Shown piece after piece: positions 26,613 through 35,114 of a stretch of 64,000 bases of DNA. Each line of letters opens with the position of its first letter. Within the stretch, counting starts at the first letter, position 1. Source of the stretch: Planococcus sp. CP5-4_YE (lineage in GTDB: Bacteria; Bacillota; Bacilli; Bacillales_A; Planococcaceae); the NCBI RefSeq assembly GCF_019042655.1, contig NZ_JAHPZO010000002.1:1-64000 (forward strand). The letters run 5' to 3'. The position numbers and the translations under genes were made by a program. The notes below the pieces were generated by a model. The model was not told the origin of the DNA. It ran no database searches and worked only from the letters and a program-made list of their open reading frames with translations.

Positions 26613-26927
26613 TAGATACAATAAAGCAATCCAAATGATGTGCAGCGATAATATACTGATATACACAAAATTGGCTGCCAGAAGAAAATAGCGCCAGACC
26701 CAGGATTCGAGCCGTACAAGCGGGGTAAAGAGGAACGCGGCAAGGCAAGCGGACAACAACAGCTTAAGCGTAAAAATCGCAAACGGAGGCAAGCCGCTGA
26801 GCAAAGGGTTTGCTTCTTCGATCGCTCCCGCCAGCAGCCCCCAATAAGTCAAAAAACCATCTGCTAAGTTCAACACAGCCAATGTCCAAATCGGTTTCTT
26901 TAGCGGCGTTATTAATTGCTCGGACAT
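26610..26927 (-). CDS. Small membrane protein, DUF5658-like
   Basis: This 105-residue protein has three to four hydrophobic helices and an acidic EEANPLL turn after the first, a pattern found in DUF5658 proteins. The function is unknown. ATG 26927 has GAGAGGTG at proper distance, whereas ATG 26936 lies too close to it. It converges on the MFS gene. Confidence 0.75.
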   Translation of the reverse strand: MSEQLITPLKKPIWTLAVLNLADGFLTYWGLLAGAIEEANPLLSGLPPFAIFTLKLLLSACLAAFLFTPLVRLESWVWRYFLLAANFVYISILSLHIIWIALLYL

Positions 26928-26969
26928 CGCATGCACCTCTCTTCCCTGTAAATTAATTTATTTATGGAT

Positions 26970-27007
26970 AAAAAAGGCATTCAATCAGTTCGACTGATTG
27001 AATGCCT
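26970..27007 (-). terminator. Terminator after the SDR gene
   Basis: A perfect 15-bp stem (26975-26989 with 26993-27007) around a tiny loop is followed on the minus strand by TTTTTTA. Confidence 0.95.
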
Positions 27008-27015
27008 GAAAATCC

Positions 27016-27870
27016 TTAATATGGCGTGCCTCCGTTTATATGAAGGACTTGACCGGTGACGTAGGATGAATCGTCGGAAGCCAAGTATACATACCCTGGC
27101 GCCAGTTCATCGGGTTGCCCGGGCCGCCCGAGCGGCGTGCCGCTTCCGAAGCTTTCGACATCCTCCGCTGGGAAGGAAGCCGGAATGAGCGGGGTCCAAA
27201 TTGGTCCGGGTGCCACACCATTGACTCGAATTCCTTCTTTTGCAAGCGATCCGGACAAAGCACGGGTGAATGCTAGAATCGCGCCTTTGGTGGACGAATA
27301 ATCGATAAGGCTTGGCTCGCCGCGGAAGGCGGTGATCGATGTGGTATTGATGATCGATGCGCCAGGCTTCAGATGATCCAGTGCGGCTTTTGTCAGGTGG
27401 AACATGCTGAAGACATTGGTGCGGAATGTTTTTTCCAGCTGCTCTGCCGTGATATCCCTTAGCGATTCCTGTACATGCTGCTCTGCGGCATTGTTTACCA
27501 ACACATCGAGTTTTCCGAATTCCTCGATCACTTGTGAAATGACTTGTTGGCAAAATCCTTCATCGCCGATGTCTCCAGCAATTAACAAGCATTTGCGGCC
27601 TTCCTTTTCGACCAGTTGCTTCGTTTCCTTTGCGTCTTCGTGTTCATCCAGATAGGAAATCGCCACGTCTGCCCCTTCTTTTGCAAAAGCGACAGCGATG
27701 GCTCGGCCGATTCCGCTATCGCCTCCGGTTACAAGTGCGGCTTTACCAGGCAAGCGCTGCGAGGCCCCTGCCAGATTCCCTTGGTAATCTGGGCTCGGTT
27801 TCATGTCGTTTTCAAAGCCGGGCTGACGCTCCTGATGCTGCGCCGGCACTTTTTCCACTTTGTCTTTCAT
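27016..27870 (-). CDS. Short-chain dehydrogenase, YdaD/GSP39-like general stress protein
   Basis: This 284-residue SDR has a charged 40-residue N-terminal extension, the NAD(P) loop TGGDSGIGRAI near 49, NNAA near 127, catalytic Ser (INTTSITAF) and YxxxK (YSSTK near 192). This architecture matches B. subtilis YdaD (GSP39) and relatives, several of which are SigB-dependent. A SigB-type promoter lies 41 bases upstream, supporting a stress role. The substrate is unknown. It is monocistronic. Confidence 0.92.
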   Translation of the reverse strand: MKDKVEKVPAQHQERQPGFENDMKPSPDYQGNLAGASQRLPGKAALVTGGDSGIGRAIAVAFAKEGADVAISYLDEHEDAKETKQLVEKEGRKCLLIAGDIGDEGFCQQVISQVIEEFGKLDVLVNNAAEQHVQESLRDITAEQLEKTFRTNVFSMFHLTKAALDHLKPGASIINTTSITAFRGEPSLIDYSSTKGAILAFTRALSGSLAKEGIRVNGVAPGPIWTPLIPASFPAEDVESFGSGTPLGRPGQPDELAPGYVYLASDDSSYVTGQVLHINGGTPY

Positions 27871-27910
27871 TATGCATCTCCACCTTTCTCGGGTTTTATG
27901 TCTCCTTCTT

Positions 27911-27936
27911 TTTCCCCTTCCCCGTTTCCCTAAAAC
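27911..27936 (-). promoter_or_regulatory. SigB-type promoter of the SDR gene
   Basis: On the minus strand GTTTTA (27931-27936) and GGGAAA (27911-27916) are separated by 14 bases and lie 41 bases ahead of the ATG, squarely in the SigB consensus range. Confidence 0.8.
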
Positions 27937-27953
27937 ATGGAATCACCGTTACG

Positions 27954-27992
27954 CAAAAAAACAGCCGACTTATGAAAATAAGTCGGCTGTTT
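27954..27992 (-). terminator. Terminator after the MFS gene at 27998
   Basis: AACAGCCGACTTA pairs perfectly with TAAGTCGGCTGTT (27960-27972 with 27979-27991), followed on the minus strand by seven T. Confidence 0.95.
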
Positions 27993-27997
27993 CGGAT

Positions 27998-29287
27998 TCA
28001 GGATAAAACTTTGTGCAGCGGTTTTTCTGCGAGTTCTGGATAAGCTTCTCGGATGATGGCTGGGCGCATGCTGTAAGCTGTCAAGATCACTAGGCAGAGA
28101 CTGCAAGCCCATAACACGTATTCGGCCGGTACTAGGTCGTAAAGCAAACCGAACAGTAAGTACCCGAGCGGCATCATGGCCATCGCCATTGATTCCAGGA
28201 TACCGAAGACACGGCCGCGATATTCTTCGTCGACGTCTTTTTGCATCATGACCCCGATTGGCGTGTTGACGAAGACATTGGAGATGCCGAACGCCAGCAT
28301 CAAGACGAGCAAGTAGATGACATTGCCCCAATAAGACAATCCGGCAATAAGTGGCAGGGAGACCGCCGCAAGCAAGAGCGACATGACAAGGATGGCACGC
28401 TTGGAAAATTGCAGCGGGAATCTGACTTCTTTGCGCACCGAGAAATAAATCGATGCCAGCAGCATGCCGAGCGCAATCATCGCTTCGATGAAACCGAAAT
28501 GCGTCGCTTGTACTTTTAATTGCTGGACGGCGATGAACGGCAAGCCAATCATCAAGGCGGAGAAGAAGAAATTCAATCCGACAGCCGTTGTGACGATGAC
28601 GGTAATGACGCGGTTTTTCCGCAAATAGGCAGCTCCTTCCTTCATGCCCTGCCAGACGCCTTGCTTGTCTTCTGCCGTGTCCGTTTCGACGCGTCTTGTA
28701 TAGAGCCGGAAATTCATCGTCGCTTCTAGAATCGCTGCGAGTGCATAGGCGATCACTTGGATCAGCAGAAAGATATTCATCGACACGAAGCCGAACAGCA
28801 TGCCGCCGATGACCGGACCGCCGATCGTCGCGATAGCAAGTGCCGATTGGTTATAACCCATCGCTTTTTGGATGCGATCCGGATCGATCAAATTAGCAAT
28901 GGCAGAGGAAAAGGCGACGCTGGTAAACATGGAACTGACGGAAATCAATGCAGTCGCCGTGTAGATTGCCGTAAGCGACAGGCCGTTTGACAAGCTGTAG
29001 AGTAAAAGCCCGCCGACGGATAAGACACTCGCCGCCTGAGACAGCAACACCACGGCTTTTTTCGGGTAATTATCCGCGACATAACCGGCAAATGGGGCTA
29101 GCAAAGTCCGTGGCAGAATGCTGCAGATTAAGTTGATTGCGAAACTGGCGGCGGAACCGGTCAAAGCTAGGACGTAGAGGCTGATGCCGAATGCGTATAC
29201 CGAACTGCCAAATGTGGAAATCAATTTGCTGATGGTGAACGTATACAGATGGTACGTAGCCTGTTTGATTTTACCCGCTTCGTTCAT
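27998..29287 (-). CDS. MFS transporter, macrolide-efflux-like (MFS_3 type)
   Basis: This 429-residue protein has 12 membrane segments, with PFAGYVADNYPKK (motif A equivalent) after helix 2 and QKDVDEEYRGRVFG in the second half, as in MefA-like and enterobactin-exporter-like MFS members. The substrate is not known. Expression is probably tightly controlled: a sigma-A promoter at 29330-29358 is bracketed by two 17-bp palindromes. The matching repressor gene is not recognisable nearby. Confidence 0.85.
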   Translation of the reverse strand: MNEAGKIKQATYHLYTFTISKLISTFGSSVYAFGISLYVLALTGSAASFAINLICSILPRTLLAPFAGYVADNYPKKAVVLLSQAASVLSVGGLLLYSLSNGLSLTAIYTATALISVSSMFTSVAFSSAIANLIDPDRIQKAMGYNQSALAIATIGGPVIGGMLFGFVSMNIFLLIQVIAYALAAILEATMNFRLYTRRVETDTAEDKQGVWQGMKEGAAYLRKNRVITVIVTTAVGLNFFFSALMIGLPFIAVQQLKVQATHFGFIEAMIALGMLLASIYFSVRKEVRFPLQFSKRAILVMSLLLAAVSLPLIAGLSYWGNVIYLLVLMLAFGISNVFVNTPIGVMMQKDVDEEYRGRVFGILESMAMAMMPLGYLLFGLLYDLVPAEYVLWACSLCLVILTAYSMRPAIIREAYPELAEKPLHKVLS

Positions 29288-29310
29288 GTTTTTCGCTCCC
29301 TTTTCAAAAA

Positions 29311-29327
29311 GTTTAATTTAATTAAAC
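29311..29327. promoter_or_regulatory. 17-bp palindrome, downstream copy
   Basis: GTTTAATTTAATTAAAC is a perfect palindrome about its central base. It lies between the -10 box and the start codon of the MFS gene, a typical roadblock operator. A near-identical copy lies 54 bases upstream. Confidence 0.75.
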
Positions 29328-29329
29328 AA

Positions 29330-29358
29330 AATATATCATGCTTTTATTCGCAATGCAA
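29330..29358 (-). promoter_or_regulatory. Sigma-A promoter between the two palindromes
   Basis: On the minus strand TTGCAT (29353-29358) and TATATT (29330-29335) are 17 bases apart. The promoter is bracketed by operator-like palindromes on both sides. Confidence 0.75.
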
Positions 29359-29364
29359 GAGAAA

Positions 29365-29381
29365 GTTTAATATAATTAAAC
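29365..29381. promoter_or_regulatory. 17-bp palindrome, upstream copy
   Basis: GTTTAATATAATTAAAC differs from the copy at 29311-29327 by one central base and is itself palindromic. It lies just upstream of the -35 box of the MFS promoter. Confidence 0.75.
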
Positions 29382-29421
29382 AAATGACCATTATTATTTT
29401 CCAGATAAGCGACATTAATTG

Positions 29422-29449
29422 TTGCACTCATTTACAATGGATATAAAAT
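29422..29449 (+). promoter_or_regulatory. Sigma-A promoter of the XRE-TPR gene
   Basis: TTGCAC (29422-29427) and TAAAAT (29444-29449) are 16 bases apart, about 50 bases ahead of the start. Confidence 0.65.
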
Positions 29450-29501
29450 ACTCTAAAGAACAGCACCAAGACAATACATTATAGAAAAAGCAGGTGAGTT
29501 T

Positions 29502-30731
29502 ATGGCAACTTTGGGGGAACGAATTAAACAGATACGAAAAGAACAAGGCCTGACTTTGCAGGCGCTTGCCGGAGATGAGCTGTCGAAGGGCATGCTCAGT
29601 TTGATTGAGAACAATAAAGCAAATCCGTCGATGGAAAGCCTTTCCTATATTGCAGAGCGGCTCGGGATTGACCGGACTGAATTGCTTCAGGAAATGCCGA
29701 CCGCAGAGCTTCGCGCTTTACTCGATGAAATTGAAGAAAAACATCGCAATATCGCCGGTACAGGAGACAAAATGATAGCAGAATATGAGGAAATCGTAGA
29801 ACGCATCCATCCTTACGTAGACAAGCTGCCGTTTCGCTACGAATCTGCACGGCTGCTTGAAATCTACAGCCGTTGCTGCTATCACACGAAACGTTTCGAT
29901 TGGAAACCGGCGTTCGATCGTGCCCAAACGATTTACGAACAGCTGCATTTGATCAATTCTGTCGCTGACCTTCACATGTTCCGTGCGCTGATGAAATTGA
30001 GTGAGCGCAGGTATGAAGAGGCACTGGAGACTTTGCAAGCATCTCGCAAGATGTTTGAGGAGCAGACAGGTATACTAGATCCGTTAAAAAAACTCGACTT
30101 TGATTATTACGAATCAATTCTGTATTCCGCTACTGGAGATAAAGTGAATGCTCACCGGCTGATGGAAGAGGCAATCACGTATTCTAAGAAACATCAGATT
30201 TTCTACCAAATTAATGCGCTGTATCGCCTAGCAGGATTTGAAGCTTTGCTTGCAGGAGATTTGGAACTCAAAAACTATTACATTGGTAAACTCCGGCTGT
30301 TCGCCGAATTTTCAGAGGACGAAGATATCAGCGCTTATGCCAATGCCATCGAAATCCATTATTTCAATTCATTCACTCACGAATATGAAAAAGCAGATCA
30401 TTTGCTTGAAGAAAACCGTAAGCAAATGGGGATGGACGATTATTACTATTTGGAAAAAGGAAAAGCATTATATGGAATGAAACACTATGCTGAAGCACTG
30501 GATTGCTTTAAACAACATCACATGAACCCCTTTATGCCGCACCCTTACGACCTGTCGATGCATTACGAAAAAGAAGCCTATATGGCCTTGATCTATGAAC
30601 AATTAGGCGAGCATGAGCAAGCGAAAATCTATGCACAACAAGCAAAAGAATTGATCGAACCGATGCCGGACCTTCCGTATAAACAGTTTATCTTGGAAAC
30701 ACATCGGAAAATTTTTGGCAAGGCGGACTGA
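29502..30731 (+). CDS. XRE-family regulator with TPR-like C-terminal domain
   Basis: This 409-residue protein has an N-terminal helix-turn-helix (residues 5-60, LQALAGDELSKGMLSLIENN) and a long helical repeat region (about 65-400) consistent with TPR units. The architecture is that of the RRNPP/PlcR-Rgg-like regulators, which bind small peptides, but no obvious signal peptide gene is seen next to it. It is divergent from the MFS gene at 27998 and may or may not control it. Confidence 0.85.
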   Translation: MATLGERIKQIRKEQGLTLQALAGDELSKGMLSLIENNKANPSMESLSYIAERLGIDRTELLQEMPTAELRALLDEIEEKHRNIAGTGDKMIAEYEEIVERIHPYVDKLPFRYESARLLEIYSRCCYHTKRFDWKPAFDRAQTIYEQLHLINSVADLHMFRALMKLSERRYEEALETLQASRKMFEEQTGILDPLKKLDFDYYESILYSATGDKVNAHRLMEEAITYSKKHQIFYQINALYRLAGFEALLAGDLELKNYYIGKLRLFAEFSEDEDISAYANAIEIHYFNSFTHEYEKADHLLEENRKQMGMDDYYYLEKGKALYGMKHYAEALDCFKQHHMNPFMPHPYDLSMHYEKEAYMALIYEQLGEHEQAKIYAQQAKELIEPMPDLPYKQFILETHRKIFGKAD

Positions 30732-30746
30732 TAATCAAAACGGCAG

Positions 30747-30785
30747 GAAAGATAAGATCGAACTACGTGAGAGCTTATCTTTCCG
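30747..30785 (+). terminator. Hairpin after the XRE-TPR gene
   Basis: GGAAAGATAAG (30747-30757) pairs perfectly with CTTATCTTTCC (30775-30785). No strong T run follows, so termination may be weak. Confidence 0.5.
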
Positions 30786-30870
30786 ATGTAATGCTCTGCA
30801 TTATTAAGCCAAAGCAATAACAAGCAAACGCTTCTTCAAGTATTGAGACAGGGCTTTGATTCGTGAATGC

Positions 30871-30906
30871 AGAAAAGGCAGGGGACCCGGGTCTCCTGCC
30901 TTTTCT
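30871..30906. terminator. Terminator of the FAD oxidoreductase gene
   Basis: AAAAGGCAGGGGACCC pairs with GGGTCTCCTGCCTTTT (one mismatch). It lies just behind the stop codon of the minus-strand gene and may work in both directions. Confidence 0.8.
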
Positions 30907-30908
30907 TA

Positions 30909-32027
30909 TTAAATTTCTTCGAAAGCTTCTTCAATATCATATAAGCTGATGTCGAGATCCAGTGTTTCGCCAATGGCGAGTTTCGCGAGCTGCATGCCGA
31001 GATACGGTCCCGCCGTAAGCCCTGATGCACCGAGTGCGTTGGCGGCAAAAAGCTTCGTTTGCCCCGGTACTTGGCCGATGAACGGCAAGGCGCTGAGTGT
31101 CGCCGGGCGGAACCCAGTGGCTGCGCCCGTGAACTCAGCTGCGGCGAGTCCTGGCGCGACGTCCAAAGTTTTCTCTAGGATGTGAAAAATGCCGCCGGCG
31201 GTCAGTTTAGCGTCAAAGCCAGCATTGTTCTCGTGGGTGGCACCCGCGACGATGCGCCCATCTTCAAACGGCACGATGTATTGGCCGAAAGGCACCATCG
31301 CAACCGGCCAGTCGCCTGTCCCCGACTCGCCAGACTGCAGATGCAAAATCTGCGCCTTTTGTGGAACAACTTTCAATTGAAGCCCGAGCGGTTTGAACAG
31401 TTCCGCCGCCCACGCGCCGCCCGCTGAGATGATTCGCTCTGCCTTCAAACTTTCACCGTTTACTGCCACACCTGTTGCCTGTCCTGCTTCAATAAACAGT
31501 TTGGCGTCACCTTGAATGACCGTCACTCCCAATTGTTTGGCGGAACGGATGAGTGCATCACGGATAGCGCTGCCGTCGACACGCGCCGCCCCACTGACAT
31601 ACAGAGAGCCGTAACGGTCGCCGGCATATGGGAACCTGGCTTTTGTCTCTTCCGGCGTCAGCCTTTTGATTTCGCCCATCTCTGGTGATCCCGCTTGGCG
31701 TTCGCGCGCTTTTTGTTCCATTTTGTCGAGTTTCGACTCTTCGTGGATGCTGACGATGCCCACTTGCTTATAGCCGGTCTCTTTCTCCCCGAGTGCTTCG
31801 AGTTCTTTAATGAGAACCGGGTAATAGGCGGCGCCGTTTGAAGCGAGGCGGTACCAGGCCTGGTTGCGCCTTTGGGAAATCCACGGACACACAATCCCTG
31901 CTGCCGCGCCCGTCGCCTGGCCGCGGTCCGCCCGGTCAATCAATGTGACGCTATTCCCTGCTTTTGCTGCGTAATATGCCGCACTTGCCCCGACGATGCC
32001 GGAGCCGATGATGATGATCGATTTCAT
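30909..32027 (-). CDS. FAD-dependent amino-acid/glycine oxidase-like oxidoreductase (DAO family)
   Basis: This 372-residue protein opens with the dinucleotide-binding motif IIIIGSGIVGASAAYYA and ends with a DAO-type FAD contact (TGFRPATLSALPFIG near 310). The family includes DadA, glycine oxidase and sarcosine oxidase; the substrate is open. GTG 32036 and ATG 32027 are both possible; AAGGTG six bases before the ATG favours it. It is divergent from the metallo-beta-lactamase-fold gene. Confidence 0.87.
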   Translation of the reverse strand: MKSIIIIGSGIVGASAAYYAAKAGNSVTLIDRADRGQATGAAAGIVCPWISQRRNQAWYRLASNGAAYYPVLIKELEALGEKETGYKQVGIVSIHEESKLDKMEQKARERQAGSPEMGEIKRLTPEETKARFPYAGDRYGSLYVSGAARVDGSAIRDALIRSAKQLGVTVIQGDAKLFIEAGQATGVAVNGESLKAERIISAGGAWAAELFKPLGLQLKVVPQKAQILHLQSGESGTGDWPVAMVPFGQYIVPFEDGRIVAGATHENNAGFDAKLTAGGIFHILEKTLDVAPGLAAAEFTGAATGFRPATLSALPFIGQVPGQTKLFAANALGASGLTAGPYLGMQLAKLAIGETLDLDISLYDIEEAFEEI

Positions 32028-32178
32028 TTTCTGCACCTTGCTTCCTTAACAATCTTCCTTACATTCTACCGAATCGCAGCAGGAGACTCAAATTGTGCCA
32101 GGCTGGATTGGAAATCTTCATTTCGGGTAAAGCAGTCATATGAAGAAAATCCACCGGACGAATTTTAAGGAGGAATCA

Positions 32179-33030
32179 ATGTTTATGGAACGCAGCACTG
32201 AAACTGAGGCAATCATGCCGATGACATCGATCCGCAGCGGCTCGGGCATCGAAATCGCTCCGGATACGTATTGCTACACGACAAAAATCTCCAATGTTTT
32301 CTTGATCGGGAACCCTTCCATCAGCCCGCGCTGGGTATTGGTGGACGCTGGCATGCCGCATTCGGCCGAAAAGATTTTAAAGGAAGCTGAAAAACGTTTC
32401 GGACCGGATCAGCAATTGCAGTCGATTCTTTTGACGCACGGTCATTTCGACCATGTCGGCGCACTCATCGACATCCTTGAAAAGCATCCCGTCCCGGTCT
32501 ATGCACATCCCGAGGAATTCGCGTACTTGACTGGAAAAGAAGATTATCCAGAGCCCGATTCTACTGTAGAAGGCGGAATGGTCGCGAAAATGTCCAAGAC
32601 TTTCCCGGTAAAAGCCATCGATATTTCGGAGCACTTGGTCGAGCTTCCAGCAGACGGGAGCATTCCTGATTTGCCGAATTGGCGCTGGCTGCATACACCC
32701 GGCCATACGAAAGGCCACGTCTCGTTCTTCAAGGACGTCGGCCGCGTTTTGATCGCAGGGGATGCATTTGTTACGGTCAAACAGGATTCACTTTATAAAG
32801 TGATGCGCCAGAAAAAACAAGTGCACGGCCCGCCCGTGTATTTAACAACCGATTGGCGCGCCGCTTGGGAGTCGGTATCCAAACTCGCAGACTTGAAACC
32901 TTCCTTCGCCGCCACCGGGCACGGCAAACCGATGAAAGGCTCAGCCTTGGCTAAAGGCCTGGTTGAACTGGCGGATCATTTCCCTGATGTCGCCGTCCCC
33001 TCCCACGGAAAATTTGTCCATACAAAATGA
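32179..33030 (+). CDS. Metallo-beta-lactamase-fold hydrolase
   Basis: This 283-residue protein has the zinc motif THGHFDHVG near 98, further ligands in HTPGHTKGH near 178 and AGDAF near 199, and a C-terminal GHGKP. These features place it in the glyoxalase II-like part of the MBL superfamily; the substrate is unknown. AAGGAGG precedes ATG 32179, so the 13-codon longer frame is rejected. Confidence 0.88.
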   Translation: MFMERSTETEAIMPMTSIRSGSGIEIAPDTYCYTTKISNVFLIGNPSISPRWVLVDAGMPHSAEKILKEAEKRFGPDQQLQSILLTHGHFDHVGALIDILEKHPVPVYAHPEEFAYLTGKEDYPEPDSTVEGGMVAKMSKTFPVKAIDISEHLVELPADGSIPDLPNWRWLHTPGHTKGHVSFFKDVGRVLIAGDAFVTVKQDSLYKVMRQKKQVHGPPVYLTTDWRAAWESVSKLADLKPSFAATGHGKPMKGSALAKGLVELADHFPDVAVPSHGKFVHTK

Positions 33031-33039
33031 CCACGCTAA

Positions 33040-33066
33040 AGGACGCTGTTAAAGGCGTCTTTTTTT
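33040..33066 (+). terminator. Terminator after the MBL-fold gene
   Basis: GACGC (33042-33046) pairs with GCGTC (33055-33059), followed by a run of eight T. Confidence 0.7.
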
Positions 33067-33103
33067 AATACCGCTAAAAGTTTTGGAACTTTTCAGAAAT
33101 CCT

Positions 33104-33129
33104 GTTTAGCGTTTCCTAATTATGGGTAT
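33104..33129 (+). promoter_or_regulatory. SigB-type promoter of the glycosyltransferase operon
   Basis: GTTTAG (33104-33109) and GGGTAT (33124-33129) are 14 bases apart, 58 bases ahead of the start codon. An overlapping TATAAT at 33131-33136 could serve sigma-A, but no good -35 accompanies it. Confidence 0.8.
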
Positions 33130-33187
33130 ATATAATATGCACTCCCACCTTTTTCGGGGAGGAACTAACGAACGGAGATGAACGACA

Positions 33188-34450
33188 ATGACCAAACAAG
33201 TGCTTTTTGTATCAGACCATGGCGATCCTTTGGCAAAGCTCGGCGGAAAACAAGCAGGCGGCCAAAACAATTACGTCAAGCAACTGGCACTCGCTCTTGA
33301 AAGCAGAGGGTGGCAGGTGGATGTCGTGACCCATTGGTGCGATGAAAATGCCCCTCAAGTTGAACATTTCGGCGAACGCTGCCGTGTAATTCGTGTAGAA
33401 GCCGGCTATAAAGGATTCGTTTCGAAAAATGAAATGTACTCCATGCTTCCGGCATTTTATAAAGAAATGAAACGGCTATTGCCGCTGTCAAAATACGATA
33501 TTGTCCACACCCATTATTGGCTTTCAGGATTGATCGGCAAAAAGCTCAAAGAAGAATTTGGGCTGCCTTATATCCATACATCCCACTCGCTTGGATGGGC
33601 AAAAGAAGAAGCGACCGGCACGCATGATGCGCGGCGCGAAAAAGCGGAAGAAACTGTACTTGCCCACAGCGACCATATCCTTGCGACGACAAATACAGAA
33701 AAACAAGTGATCAAAGAGAACGTTTCCGCTGCTTCTCCCATCTCAGTAATCCCCATCGGAGTCGACGAAGCGTTCCGCGTCCGCGGCAGCCGACACCATA
33801 TCCGGAAAAAATTTGGCTACGAGGACCCCCTCTTCGTTTTCGCAGGACGTCTGGAAGCAACAAAAGGCATTTTCACTTTATTGAAAGCCTTCAAGCTTTT
33901 GGCAGAAAAAAGCGGCGACCGCTACACGCCTGAATTAGTGATCGCCGGTGGTGAACCCGATGCCATCGACACGGAAACAGGTTTGCCAAAAGATCCTGAG
34001 CTGCGCAAAGCGGTGAGAGGCATTGAACAACACGTCCGCTTTGTCGGACCGAAAAACCAAGAACAATTGGCCTTACTATTCAACTCAGCTACCGCCACCA
34101 TCGTTCCGAGCTTCTACGAATCATTCGGGATGGTAGCAGCTGAAGCGCAGGCTTGCGGCAGCCCAGTCATCGCCTCGAAAGTCGGCGGCTTGAAAAACGT
34201 GGTCGAAGATGGCGTCAGCGGCTTGCTGGTCGATGCGCAGAACGAAATCGACTTGGCGATTGCCATGGAGGTGCTTTCAGTCAATTCACTATTGGTTGAA
34301 CGCCTTAGCCGCCAAGCCGTGCGCATCGCGCGCAAAGATTTCAATTGGGTCAGCATTTCAAAAAGAATAAATACATTGTATGAGGTGATCATCCGTGAAC
34401 GGAGCAACACACTTGCTAGCGACCGACCTGGACGGAACCTTAGTCGGTGA
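33188..34450 (+). CDS. GT4 glycosyltransferase, sucrose-phosphate-synthase-like
   Basis: This 420-residue GT-B enzyme has the N-terminal KQAGGQNNYV loop, HTHYWLSG near 106, HTSHSLGWAKEE near 130, FAGRLEATKGI and a donor-site ESFGMVAAEAQACGSPV near 310. The GGQ, HYWLSG and HSLG..K elements are those of sucrose-phosphate synthases and related GT4 enzymes. It overlaps by 56 bases a sucrose-phosphatase-like HAD gene, suggesting sucrose or a similar compatible solute as product. Alternatives are another glycosyl-phosphate acceptor or a lipid acceptor. A SigB-type promoter precedes it. Confidence 0.82.
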   Translation: MTKQVLFVSDHGDPLAKLGGKQAGGQNNYVKQLALALESRGWQVDVVTHWCDENAPQVEHFGERCRVIRVEAGYKGFVSKNEMYSMLPAFYKEMKRLLPLSKYDIVHTHYWLSGLIGKKLKEEFGLPYIHTSHSLGWAKEEATGTHDARREKAEETVLAHSDHILATTNTEKQVIKENVSAASPISVIPIGVDEAFRVRGSRHHIRKKFGYEDPLFVFAGRLEATKGIFTLLKAFKLLAEKSGDRYTPELVIAGGEPDAIDTETGLPKDPELRKAVRGIEQHVRFVGPKNQEQLALLFNSATATIVPSFYESFGMVAAEAQACGSPVIASKVGGLKNVVEDGVSGLLVDAQNEIDLAIAMEVLSVNSLLVERLSRQAVRIARKDFNWVSISKRINTLYEVIIRERSNTLASDRPGRNLSR

Positions 34451-35114
34451 TAGAGCCGGGCTGGAGGAATTGCTGGATTTCTATGAACAGCAGCCTTACG
34501 AAGTCGGCTTGATCTATATTACCGGCCGCCATCTTGCTTCTGCACAACAGCTGATTGCGGATGAAGGCCTCCCGATTCCACAAGCGCTCGTCACTGATGT
34601 TGGAACCGAAATCTATATGGGAACCAGTTTTCTAAAAGACGAAAATTGGGAAGCCCATTTGATGGACGATTGGGCCCCCAACCAAATCGAAGAGGTAGCG
34701 AAGGCAATCGACGGCTTGACCCCACAGGATCTGCCTGTGAAGAGTCGGCGCTCTTACCATGTGACGGATGCACGGGCAGTCGACCAATTCCGCCAGCTGC
34801 TCGAAGCAGAAAAGGTGCCCCATAAGCTGATCTTCAGCGGCGGCAAAGATCTCGATATCCTGCCTCCGAATAGCGGAAAAGGCCAGTCCCTCCGCTACTT
34901 GTTGGAACGCCATAAAATTTCAGACGCTAAACTGCTGGTCGCAGGTGATTCCGGAAACGACCTGGAAATGCTGACGCTTGGTTTCCCCTCCGTCATCGTC
35001 GGCAACGCTCAGCCGGAACTCAAAACCCACGAAGAGCACCCGCTGATTTTCCGTGCAAATCGCCATTGTGCCGGCGGAATATACGAAGCGTGGAACTATT
35101 TTCATGTAGACTGA
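34395..35114 (+). CDS. HAD phosphatase, sucrose-6-phosphate-phosphatase-like
   Basis: This 239-residue HAD-IIB enzyme has DLDGTLVGD at residues 11-19, YITGR near 42, the S6PP-type VGTEIY near 69 and GDSGNDLEML near 185. S6PP hydrolases act on sucrose-6-phosphate made by SPS, here encoded just upstream. The GTG start lies inside the glycosyltransferase gene, with GAGGTGATC in good position. A weak hairpin follows at 35115-35153. Confidence 0.82.
   Translation: MNGATHLLATDLDGTLVGDRAGLEELLDFYEQQPYEVGLIYITGRHLASAQQLIADEGLPIPQALVTDVGTEIYMGTSFLKDENWEAHLMDDWAPNQIEEVAKAIDGLTPQDLPVKSRRSYHVTDARAVDQFRQLLEAEKVPHKLIFSGGKDLDILPPNSGKGQSLRYLLERHKISDAKLLVAGDSGNDLEMLTLGFPSVIVGNAQPELKTHEEHPLIFRANRHCAGGIYEAWNYFHVD

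Noticed and set aside
30769-30822. 17-residue frame after the XRE-TPR gene as a possible signal peptide
   Set aside because: It starts with GTG without a ribosome binding site and lacks an export-type N terminus.
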